Assembly: GCA_964019695.1 (NCBI GenBank)
Contig: OZ026517.1
Location: 51,763,672-51,827,671 of the forward strand
Origin: Loripinus fragilis
Lineage: Eukaryota; Mollusca; Bivalvia; Lucinida; Lucinidae
DNA: 64,000 nt
Reading direction: 5' to 3'
Shown here: in pieces, positions 38,601 to 47,755 of the stretch
Numbering within the stretch: the stretch's first letter is position 1
How the letters are laid out: each line of letters opens with the position of its first letter
Notes under the pieces: generated by a model
The model's input: the letters and a program-made list of their open reading frames with translations, nothing else
Told to the model about the DNA's origin: nothing
Databases searched by the model: none
Position numbers and translations under genes: made by a program

Positions 38601-40086
38601 GGATGGGGCATCAGTGATGATGGGGGAAAAGTCAGGTGTTGCAAAACAGCTTCGTAGACAAAATCCTTCTCTTATAAATATCCATTGCGTGTGTCACAAG
38701 CTAGCTCTTTCTTGTACAGACACAAATGAAAGCTTGAAGTATATTAAAGAGGTAGAGACATGGCTGAAACAGCTTTGGTACTTCTTTGAAAATTCACCAA
38801 AAAGAATGGCGAAATATCTTAAAACCCAGATTGCACTGAAGAAGGTGAATTTAAGCAAAAGCACTACCAAAACTGTTGCCTCAAAGTTGAAAAAAGCATG
38901 CAGGACCAGATGGCTGAGTCTGGAGGCATCAGTCAAAGCTGTAGTTCAAGACTATGAAGCTGTGTTGCAAACCCTTGACTTCTTTGAAAACTCTGATGCG
39001 ACAGCCAGTGGTTTGCTAAAAAAAATGAAAACGATCAAGTTCCTTGGTGTATTGTACATCCTTGTGGATGTCTTACCTGTGCAGGGTAATTTGTCAAGAT
39101 CTTTTCAGAGAGATTCCCTCAATTTTTCCTCAATCAGGCCCCAAATTGAGTTGACCACTGGCCGCCTGGATGACATCCTTGAACATGGAACACCCCTCAA
39201 TAAACTTCAGCAAGATATTGACTCAATTTCTAGGATCAGTGATGACCTCAATTTATCACCAAGAGGAATGAATGAGCTTAGGAATCTCTTTGAAAAGTAC
39301 ATCCCTGCATTAAAGCAGAATATTTTAAGACGATTTGAGTCGTCATCTGAGATATTGGCTGCTCTTGGAGTTTTCGATCCCCTGTCTGTGCCTGGCGTTA
39401 AGCAGCCAGGCTTCAAAGACCATGGCTTATCAGATATGACCATTATTGCAGACCATTTTTCAATTGATCAAGATAAGTTACTAACTGAATGGAAGGGGAT
39501 GAAATACCATATTGCTGATGTGTTGATACCCAAAATGCCTTTGAAAGTTAGGACTGGCTCAGAGATGCAGACTCCCACTGAATGGTTTATCCAACAACTG
39601 TTAATACAACCAACATACAGGGGCTTCTTCCCATCGCTATGTTTCATAGCTGAAGTAGTAGCTACCTTGCCTGTAACAAATGCATGGCCAGAGCGGGGAG
39701 CCAGTGCTCTTAAAAACCTCAAAACTAGGCACAGAAATAGGATAAACTCTGACATGCTAAACGCTCTCCTGCATGTCAGCATCAATGGGCCTGCAGTCTC
39801 TGAGGCAGGGCAACTTGTCAAAACAGCAGTCAGCCTGTGGTTAGCAGCAAAAAAGAGGTACAAGTTGGCAAAGAAATCCTCAGTCCCTTCTCTGTCAGTG
39901 CTTCCTGCTACAGCAACTGTAGAGGTTCAGACAGACCCCGTTGTTGTTGTAGATCAGGAGACACTAAGAGAGGAGGTACAAGCAGCTGTTAAGGCCTTTC
40001 ACCTTCAGGATTACAGTGACGAGAAAGCATCTGAGTCTGATGAAGAATTTGGAGAAGAGTTTGACAAATGTTTTGAATGTGCCTAG
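35481..40086 (+). CDS. hAT-superfamily transposase, four exons, 911 aa
   Basis: Would excise and insert the surrounding transposon by DDE-type catalysis in the nucleus. Exons: 35,481-35,601, 36,321-36,476, 36,865-36,951 and 37,715-40,086. All introns are GT..AG and all junctions split a codon after its first base, giving one open frame. Residues 1-40 are Lys/Arg-rich; exon 2 has a duplicated ATDSAET. A BED/TTF-like zinc motif comprises C200, C203, H234 and H240 (FCLIC..SHAAASVH). The apparent triad is D347 (LLVDEVSD), D418 (SSDGASV) and E781 (WPERGAS). HCVCHKLAL (~445) and TRW (~519-521) are typical hAT motifs, and ~778-813 matches the hAT C-terminal dimerisation region. It resembles the ZNF862/KIAA1586-like lineage, longer than usual hAT transposases through its N-terminal extension. 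The start has a purine at -3 and G at +4. Exons 1-3 are inferred from splice signals and phase. Confidence 0.9.
35602..36320 (+). other. Transposase intron 1
   Basis: 719 bp, from GTAAAG to TTTTTTTCAG. It contains homopolymer T runs and a G-rich stretch (~36,050-36,072) but no ORF of note. Confidence 0.65.
36321..36476 (+). other. Transposase exon 2 (inferred)
   Basis: 156 bp, open only in the frame that matches both neighbours. It is Ala/Thr/Ser/Asp/Glu-rich with ATDSAET repeated at eight-codon spacing. The donor is TTAG|GTTTGT. Confidence 0.75.
36865..36951 (+). other. Transposase exon 3 (inferred)
   Basis: 87 bp behind a strong polypyrimidine acceptor (T-run then GTCAG). It ends CCAGAGG|GTTAGT and is in phase with exon 4. 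Confidence 0.7.
37184..37424. mobile_element. Nested inverted-repeat element in intron 3
   Basis: 241 bp. The ends pair over ~31 bp: GAGCCG, then ACA, then GATTTCCAACAATGTGG on both strands. Inside are a second inverted pair, GACCAGCAAAGGCTC, and the palindrome TGCACATATGTGCA. No transposase is present and I cannot define a target duplication. Confidence 0.7.
37497..37683 (-). mobile_element. hAT-like MITE, family 1, copy b (in transposase intron)
   Basis: ~187 bp with the family hairpin core at 37,569-37,605. The core has one C-to-T change that leaves a G-T pair and one change at the unpaired centre. It has the same orientation as copy a. The target duplication is unclear, so the limits are approximate. 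Confidence 0.72.
37715..40086 (+). CDS. Transposase exon 4, catalytic exon
   Basis: 2,372 bp, 789 codons plus TAG, fully open. The frame extends upstream to a start-like codon at 37,618, but those 32 hydrophobic codons are the end of intron 3 and of a MITE. The acceptor TTTTCAG at 37,708-37,714 defines the true start. It carries the zinc-binding motif, all three predicted catalytic acids and the C-terminal hAT motif. The tail is acidic (SDEEFGEEFDKCFECA). Confidence 0.93.
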
Positions 40087-40096
40087 ATTAAAATTG

Positions 40097-40102
40097 AATA
40101 AA
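40097..40102 (+). terminator. Polyadenylation signal of the transposase
   Basis: AATAAA begins 11 bp after the stop codon. Confidence 0.65.
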
Positions 40103-40279
40103 CTACTGAAAATTCTTTGTCATGCTTTTAAATCATACAGTATAAGCTCTATCATATTTTTTTAAGATTTTACATGGGTGAAAATGGGTGAAACTTCATC
40201 TTTTGATTACAAAATACAATGGATATACCATCCAAGGAGAGGGCTTCCTTGGGACTTCAAAATGATGAAATTCGTTTTC

Positions 40280-40367
40280 GGCCGGGGGGCTTCGCCCCCC
40301 TGGTCCCCCTACCAGGGCGTTGCCCTGGACCCACAGGGGGCCTCAGTGGCCCCCTTGACCCCCGGCC
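40280..40367. repeat. GC-rich branched hairpin cluster near the hAT right end
   Basis: An outer stem pairs GGCCGGGGG (40,280-40,288) with CCCCCGGCC (40,359-40,367). Within it are three perfect 7-bp-arm hairpins: 40,284-40,300 (GGGGGGC-TTC-GCCCCCC), 40,312-40,328 (CCAGGGC-GTT-GCCCTGG) and 40,336-40,354 (GGGGGCC arms). The first shares bases with the outer stem, so the two are alternatives. It is strikingly GC-rich against AT-rich surroundings. It may be a subterminal transposase-binding or structural region; that role is inference. Confidence 0.85.
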
Positions 40368-40410
40368 AAAATCTGTTACTTTTCTCTTTTGATCTGTTAC
40401 TCAAAAACAA

Positions 40411-40423
40411 TTTGACAACCCTG
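40411..40423. repeat. hAT terminal inverted repeat, right
   Basis: TTTGACAACCCTG, the exact reverse complement of the left end; followed by the CTGAAA target copy. Confidence 0.95.
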
Positions 40424-40429
40424 CTGAAA
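40424..40429. repeat. Target-site duplication, right (CTGAAA)
   Basis: Perfect direct copy of 35,372-35,377. Satellite sequence resumes with GCTGAACATGC. Confidence 0.92.
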
Positions 40430-41031
40430 GCTGAACATGCATAGAAATCTATATGCCTGCTATATGCAAGACCTCTTGGCTGAAATAACTATCAAGGCAT
40501 CCAGGAAGCCCTAGACCTAGTCTAGCCAAAAGATGGCAAAAAAACTCTTGCATGTACAATGGTAATACAAACTGTGACAGAGCCTGGCTACATACCTGGA
40601 TTAGTGATTTGCCTTGGCAGCTTACCCTCAAGGTAAAACATTTGCAACTTAGTATGCTCACACAAGCAGATATAGTTGGCAGCAAGGTTTGACCCACTAA
40701 GATCAATACAGACAAAGGCACTTTGATGAGAACTGCTAAGTGCTACTGCCCACTTTGGTTTCTGGATTAACCCCACTTTCTTGCAACCATCCTGACCATG
40801 TCAGCAGAAACCAGCATTGAAATGGGGCCCCATTTGGATTTCAATGCTGTTTTCTAGTTAACCATGACAGGACATGGTACCAGTAGCAGAAATTACCACA
40901 TTCATAACTCACAACACTAAGCTAACATATGCAGCTCTGACCTGACTTGACATGATATTGGCAAACATGGGTCAATCTTAAAACAAGGCATGAGTGCATA
41001 TTTACTGCAACACTGGATCCTCCATCTCTCA

Positions 41032-41221
41032 TAGGGCCAGTAAAGCCCAAAAAAATTAACTTAAAATTGTGATTATTTTCTAACCCATCAGTTTAAACAG
41101 GTGTTTTGGGTGCTCAAAAGAACCGTCTCATTGAGATGGTTCTTTTGAGTACCCATAACATATGTTTTGGTTGAGAAATAAGAAAATAATTTTCTGTTAC
41201 ACACTTTTATCTAGGGGCCTG
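41032..41221 (+). mobile_element. hAT-like MITE, family 1, copy c
   Basis: 190 bp, TAGGGCCAG...TATCTAGGGGCCTG. The 8-bp target copies are partly decayed (ATCTCTCA / ATCTCTTT). The hairpin core at 41,113-41,149 has one change that leaves a G-T pair. It occupies the same insertion site as copies d and f, so it predates duplication of the blocks. Confidence 0.82.
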
Positions 41222-41598
41222 ATCTCTTTTTCTTTTTTTTACTTAAAACCTGTGAAATAGTGCAGGCCCATCCATGATACTATCTTTTCTGATACAATAC
41301 AGCTGTTTCATTGAGCAGTGTCATAATAACCATTTACTTCATTTAATTCCACACCAACCACATATCCTGAGAAAGGCTTTGAACGCTTTTACATCGGCAT
41401 TCCTTTTCAAAGCAAAAACTCACATTCTAAAAATAACATCTCCCTCCAAGAATTAAAGCCAAATACGGTATATGCATGACCTACAGCATTAAATGCTATT
41501 AAAAACAGGATTTCTCTTTGTCCTTTTCAGAAAACTCCAATTGTACACTAAGTCAAAGATGTTCATCCTAGGATAAGTGTATTTATGTCTAATGCATA

Positions 41599-41800
41599 GG
41601 CCAAATAAAAATATAACTGTGTTACCGCTAACAGGTCAGAATTTTTTTTAACATTATTTTTCTAGAAAAAATATAATTTAATGCCTTTCAAAATGCATAA
41701 GAAATTTTTTTTCCAGAAAACCTGAAAAAAATTCTAGGTTCCGCCAGTAAATATAGGAAAAGGTCTGGCTACCCTTAACACATATAAATTTTATTTGGCC
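41599..41800. mobile_element. Harbinger-like MITE, family 2, copy b
   Basis: 202 bp, GGCCAAATAAAAAT...TTTATTTGGCC, between ATA and TTA. It is orthologous to copies a, c and d by position. Confidence 0.75.
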
Positions 41801-41985
41801 TTATCTAGGAGAAATCCTTTTGGTTTTAGGGCACCACTGCACAACTTCTGTGAGGAGGAAAGCCGTAAAATTCGAATGAAGAAAAAAAAAAATTATGACA
41901 GGTTTAGGACAACCACATGCTGAGAGCAGTATGATATAGGGTTACTCTCAACATGGCCATCCTCAGTCTTGTTTTGAGAACAAGA

Positions 41986-43437
41986 CAACTCCGATACGAC
42001 CAAATTATTTTGCCTGTTAGCAAAACTGAAACCTCTTGTAGCAAAAGCAACTTCCCAACCCAAAGTAAGTGAAAAGCTGTATAAACTGAAAACCAAGTAT
42101 ATACTAGAATTGTTTTTCAACAAAAAAAACAGAGGTTTTCCCCTTTTAGGAATAAAAAAAATCACAAAATTGCATTTAGTTATGTTAAAAGGGGAATAAT
42201 TTGAAAAATATACATGCAAGAGTTATGGTTCTTATGCATGACACATTGTCTGAATGTGCTTTTACAAATGTATGAAGTTTCATTGAAATATCTTTGACAG
42301 TTATCAAGTTATAGAGTGGACACAATTTTGTGACGGACAGACCCACTAACAGAGGCAAGGGGGAAAATATACATGCAAGAGTTATGGTTCTTGTGCATGG
42401 CACATAGTCTGAATGTGCTTTACAAATGTATGAAGTTTTGTTGAAATACCTCTAACAAAAACTCCAAGTTATAGAGCGGACACAAAATATCTATGCAAAT
42501 TATCTAAGGGAAATAAACTCCAAAAATATCCAAAGCAGAGTTATGATTCTTGTGCATGACACGTCGTCTGAGTGTGCTTTACAAATGTATGAAGTTTCGT
42601 TGAAATACCTCTAACAGTTTTCAAGTTATAGAGCAGACACTAAATAGCATCGCAAATGATCAAAGGGAAATAACTCCAAAAATATTCATTGTGGTCTAGA
42701 AGTGTATAAAGTTTCACCTTATAGAGTGGACAAAAAAATTGGATTTAGTTATGTTACAAGGGAAATAATTTGAAAAACAAACATGCAAGCGTTATGGTTC
42801 TTGTGCATGACATGTCATCTTAATGTGCTTTACAAATGTATGTAGTTTTGTTGAAATACCTCTTACACTTATCAAGTTATAAAGCGGATTCAAAATATCA
42901 TTGCAAATTATCTAAGGGAAATAAACTCCAAAAATATCCAAAGCAGAGTTTTGGTTCTTGTGCATGACACGTCTTCTGAATGTGCTTTACAAATGTATGA
43001 AGTTTCGTTGAAATACCTCTAACTGTTTTCAAGTTATAGAGCAGACACCAAATAGCATCGCAAATGATCAAAGGGAAATAACTCCAAAAATATTCAAAGC
43101 AGAGTTCTGGTTCTTGTGCATGACACGTCATCTGAATGTGCTTTACAAGTGTATCAGAGTTTGTACGGAAATGGGAAAACAGAATTCTAGGACTTTTCCA
43201 GGACTTTTTAGATTTTTCAAGGACTTAATTTCTTCCAATTTTGTATAACCCTCAAAAATGAAAAAAAGTTGTGAAATGTGCACAAAATAGTAGGTGCACA
43301 TCTTCAATATGTGAACAATCATCATACAAAGTTTCAACAAGGAATGAAAACTTCTGGAGTTACAGATTACACAAACTAGGCACCCTGGACGGACGGACAG
43401 ATGGATGGACAGAGGGACAGAAGAATGGACCCACTAC
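41986..43437. repeat. 157-bp repeat block, copy 2
   Basis: Collinear with copy 1. It ends with the GGACGGACGGACAGATGGAT tail at ~43,386-43,430. The tail's last bases, CCACTACTA, form the insertion point of the 780-bp element that follows. Confidence 0.78.
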
Positions 43438-43439
43438 TA

Positions 43440-44219
43440 AACTCCAGCTGTTAAGTTTTTAGCCTTAATTTTTCGCAATAACTTTTTTTTCTTCAATTTT
43501 AGCAAAATGTGTTCGCGATGAAAATTGTAGAGGAGAATTTCCGCCAACTTCTCCAAAAGGTCTTGTGCTTGTGGCGCAAACAGATTTTTGTGTATATAGA
43601 TGAAGATTTGCGAATAAACTGAATTCGTCCTAAATTTCTAAGTCTTTTAATGACAGGTATAATTCGTATGGGCATGACAGAAAGGGGTAGTTTCAAAAAA
43701 TATTCGGAAGCGGTGAATATCCCATTCTTCAAATGCTGTGCATAACATAAAACTGCCGTAACAAATTCAGACTTTACCGCGCATATGCAGAATCAACTTA
43801 AAGCAGGCTCATTTGTAGAAACAAAAGCTGGGTTATTGCATTACGTGCATTTTTTCTCCTATGCACGTGCTATGAAATGAACGGTTTTGAGATGACCCTA
43901 CTAGCTTAACGCACGAGCGATTCAGGCGCGATTTCTATTATATTTGAACAAGCCATCCATCGCTTTAGTAATTGAATTAGGGCAGAGCAATGTAATTTTT
44001 TGACTGACATCTTGGACTTGGTTTATTTGCGCTTTGCTTAAAATGTTCAAAGAGTGCATCTTAGCTCAGAGGAACCTGCAGCATCTAGGATGTTGGAACT
44101 ATTTGGAGGAGTTGGCGGAGATGTTCCTGAATACTTTTCATCGCGAACACATTTTGCTAAAATTTAAGATAAAAAAGTTATTGCGAAAAATTAAGTCTAA
44201 AAACTTAACAGCTGGAGTT
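43440..44219. mobile_element. 780-bp TA-target element with long inverted repeats
   Basis: The ends AACTCCAGCTGTTAAG pair over about 120 bp per side with few mismatches, and conserved blocks such as AATTTTTCGCAATAAC and GTGTTCGCGATGAAAA occur in both arms. Sister copies read CCACTACTAGACCTGC uninterrupted, so the insertion duplicated TA, as Tc1/mariner-type transposases do. There is no internal transposase, so it is non-autonomous. Confidence 0.8.
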
Positions 44220-44221
44220 TA

Positions 44222-44690
44222 GACCTGCTTTCGCTAAATAGACATAATCAAGGAGTGGGAAACACATGGACTGAAGTAGTCAAAATTTAATGGTGAATTA
44301 AGCTTTAAAGACATCAGGTACAGCATGAAATAAGAAAACACAGATCATATGAGTAGCAGAAAATAAGTTACAGAGGGGTAGTACACGATAAGAAGAAATA
44401 AATATGAATAGAATATATGCCAAATTACATGTAATTACTAGGGGTAATGTATCATTCATGTGATTATCTTCCTATTGCTAAGCTGCATGCTCATCACCAG
44501 TGAAAACAAGCGGTGAATTTTCAACTGTGCACCAAATGCCCGCCCTGGCTGTGTATTTAAGGCTCACCAATAGTAAAATTGTTTGAATACTTGAAATCAC
44601 CTCTCTGGCAATATACTTCCTGCTGCTGCTCAATCTTCTTTTTGTATTCCTTGTTGTTGATCCATCTTCATACTATGGATAGGAAACTAT
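44222..44690. repeat. Conserved ~450-bp segment B, copy 2
   Basis: Collinear with 28,438-28,905, with only scattered substitutions. Confidence 0.65.
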
Positions 44691-46183
44691 TCTCTAAGCC
44701 AATAAGGTCCTTCTGGGACTATTGAACTCCTGCATGGTCCTCAGTTTATCGACAGTAAAGTAGGATGATTTTTATCAGCAAGCTTATTCAATAAGTTGGC
44801 TTAACAGCACCTTTCCCGTTTGGAATGGTCGTAAGCTACATGGCTTCACCTCAACCTTGGTCTCCTCGGCTTTGATTTGAAAACAAGACAAAATCCAGAT
44901 GGGCTTTCCTCTGCCCAAATGTTACAGGTAGTACTGAGCTACATGGTACCAGTAGCAGAAGTTACCACACACATATCTCACAACATTTATTTAACATTTT
45001 TGAGTTCTGATACAAACAGGTGTAGTGCAGCTGTTTTATTTTTACCAGAGTCATCCAGATAAGAACCATCATTTAATTCCTTCCAACCCAACAATATATC
45101 CTAATCAAGGCTTTGAGAGCTGTTATATGAGGTCTATCATGCAGTCTTTCACAGCAAAGACTCACAATTTAGAAATCGGATTCCCAGTTCTTCATCTCCC
45201 TTCAAGAATGTAAATGCCAAAGGTGGTCTATGACTAGAGCATCAAAAGCAATTACAAAACAGGATTTCTCTTTTGTCCTTTATAAAAACACCAGTAAATA
45301 CTAAGGCTTCTGCACAGTCAAATTGGCTCACCCTATGAGGAGTATATCTGTCTAATGCTTATCTAGAAGAGCCCATTTATAGAATCACTGCAAGAATTCC
45401 GTGGCACACTGATACAAAGGAGGCAAGCCATAACATTAAGATGAAACTGTATATCAAGTTAATGTCAACCTTCAAGACTAGGAGGTCCAGGAAACTAGTG
45501 ATCTCCATTGCCCTGACTTTGTAATTGATTAAACCAGTGCCTCATCTAGGCAAATATGCACTAGGATTTCCAAGCCTGAAAGCTGAACACACATAGGAAG
45601 CTGTATGCCTGCCATATGCAAGATCTCTAGGATGAAATAGCTATCAATGCCATCTAGGTAGCTCTAGACCTAGTCTAGCCAAAAGATGGCAGAAAACTCT
45701 TGCAGTTACAATGGTAATACATACTGTGACAGAGCCTGGCTACATACCTGGATTAGTGCTTTGCCTTGGCAGATTGCCCTCAGGGTAAAACATTTGCAAG
45801 TTAGTATGCTCACACAAGCTGAGTGTCATTGGCAGCAATGTTTGGCCCACTAAGATCAATACAGACAAAGGCACTTTGAAGAGAACTGCTTAGTGCTACT
45901 ATCCACTTTGGTTTCTGGATTTACCCTTCTCTCTTGCGACCTTCCTGACCATATGTCAGCTGAAATCAGCATTGAAATGGGGGCCCCATTTAGATTTCAA
46001 TGCTGTTTTCTAGTTAACCAGTGCAGAATTTTGTCACAAATAAATAGGTCAATATCAAAAACCCAAATCCACATTTGCCAACTCCACAGGACTCTCCAAA
46101 CTTGTGTTATCTGAATTGCCCTCAGTGGACGAAATTTGAAGCCTCGTATACACATTTGTGTGTTCATACCAGCTCACATACAG
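44691..46183. repeat. Diverged satellite copy
   Basis: Same landmark order and the same GCTGAGTGTCATT frame-breaking insertion (~45,820) as the copy at 28,906-30,605. It ends abruptly at GCTCACATAC, where block C2 begins, lacking the following ~100 bp that C1 retains. Confidence 0.8.
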
Positions 46184-47755
46184 GCCTGACAGTTCTGACA
46201 GCAGGAATAGAGAAACAGGAACACTGGAAAACAGGAACATCTGAAAACAAGAAAAATCGGAAAACAGGAACATCTGAAAACAGGAACATAGGAAACAAGA
46301 ACATCTGAAAACAGGAACAGAGAAACAGGAACAATGGAAAGCAGTAACAATGGAAACAGCCTGGAAATGGAAACAATGGAAAACAGGAACACTGGAAAAC
46401 ATGAACACTGGAAAACAGGAACACTGAAAACAGAAACATCTGAAACAGGAACATCTGAAAAAGGAACATCTGAAAACAGGAACTCAGGAACATCTGAAAA
46501 CAGGAAAGATGATGACAAACAGGATCGTCTAGAAAGAAAAAAAATCTTATTGATGACTGGAACAATCCAGTCCTATTTCTTTATGTCAGCTGTCTTAAAG
46601 GAACTAACCTTGGTATCCCTGGCGTTTCAGTCCTGTCTCATATGGTAAGTGCATACCTGAATGTCACTATGGACCAGACTATACCCGGTCTTCTCCCAGA
46701 GGTAACTCCACGATTCAACCGTTTTAGTACCAATCAACACAACCTACTCCTACGAGCCTCAGCGTTCTGACAGCAGAAACAGAGAAACAGGAACACTGGA
46801 AAACAGGAACATCAGAAAACAGGAACATCTGAAAACAGGAACAGAGAAACAGGTACGCTGGAAATGGGAAAAATGGAAAACAGGAACATCTGGAAACAGA
46901 AACAATGGAAAACAGGAACACTGGAAAACAGGAAAACTGAAAACAGGACATCTGAAACAGGAACATCTGAAACAGGAACTCAGGAACATCTGAAACCAGG
47001 AAAGATGATGACAAACAGGATCCTCTAGAAAGAAAAAAAATCTAATTGATGACTGAAACAATCCAGTCCTATTTCTTTATGTCAGCTGTCTTAAAGGAAC
47101 TAACCTTGGTATCCCTGGCGTTTCAGTCCTGTCTCATATGGTAAGTGCATACCTGAATGTCGCTATGGACCAGACTATACCCGGTCTTCTCCCAGAGGTA
47201 ACTCCACGATTCAACCGTTTTAGTACCAATCAACACAATCTACTCCTACGGGCCTCAGCGTTCTGACAGCAGGAACAGAGAAACAGGAACACTGGAAAAC
47301 AGGAATATCTGAAAACAGGAACAATGGAAAACAGGAACATCTGAAAACAGAAATGATGGAAAACAGGAACAATGGAAAACAGGAACATCTGAAAACCGGA
47401 ACACTGGAAAAAAGGATTATCTGAAAACAGGAACAGAGAAACAGGAACATTTGAAAACAGGAATAAAAAAGAACATATGGAAACAGGAACATCTGAAAAC
47501 AGAAACATCTGAAAATAGAAACATCTGAAAATAGAAACATCTGGAAACAGGAACAATGGAAAACTGCAACATCTGAAAACAGGAACAGAGAAAAAGGAAC
47601 ATCTGGAAATAGGAACAATGGAAAACAGGAACATCTCAAAACAAGAACCTCTGAAAACAGGAACACAGCCTAGGAACATCTAGAAAGAATAAAAATCTTA
47701 ATCGAATATAAACTAAAACCACTGGAACAATCTAAAAAGAAAATAGCTAATTAAT
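46184..47755. repeat. Compound minisatellite block C2
   Basis: Three 16-bp minisatellite tracts (~46,195-46,530, ~46,778-47,030, ~47,273-47,690) alternate with two ~218-bp spacers (46,558-46,777 and 47,053-47,272). The spacers match those of C1 and C3 closely while tract lengths and 16-mer variants differ. It ends with TTAATTACAAG as C1 does. Confidence 0.9.

Larger units (their letters stand above)
35378..40423 (+). mobile_element. Complete autonomous hAT-type DNA transposon
   Basis: 5,046 bp. The left end is CAGGGTTGTCAAA (35,378-35,390) and the right end its exact reverse complement (40,411-40,423). It is flanked by perfect 6-bp CTGAAA duplications and interrupts a satellite unit at a site intact in other copies. 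It encodes one four-exon transposase with no frame damage. CAGG-type termini fit hAT. The usual hAT duplication is 8 bp, but as I recall hAT groups with 5- and 6-bp duplications are catalogued. Perfect ends, a perfect duplication and an intact gene suggest a recent insertion. Intron 3 carries two nested MITEs, and a GC-rich branched structure lies just inside the right end. Confidence 0.93.
40430..41985. repeat. Diverged satellite copy with two MITEs
   Basis: Continues the unit interrupted by the hAT element to ~40,870 (GACAGGA). It then jumps to the CATGGTACCAGTAGCAG landmark and continues through CTCTGACCTGACTTGACATG (40,936) and CATCTCCCTCCAAGAATTAA (41,438). It closes with a second piece of the CTTGTTTTGAGAACAAG region near 41,970. 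It has the same architecture as 25,485-26,985. Confidence 0.8.

Noticed and set aside
39468..39863. 131-codon reverse ORF opposite the transposase C-terminus
   Set aside because: Antisense shadow of a conserved coding exon with no domain of its own.
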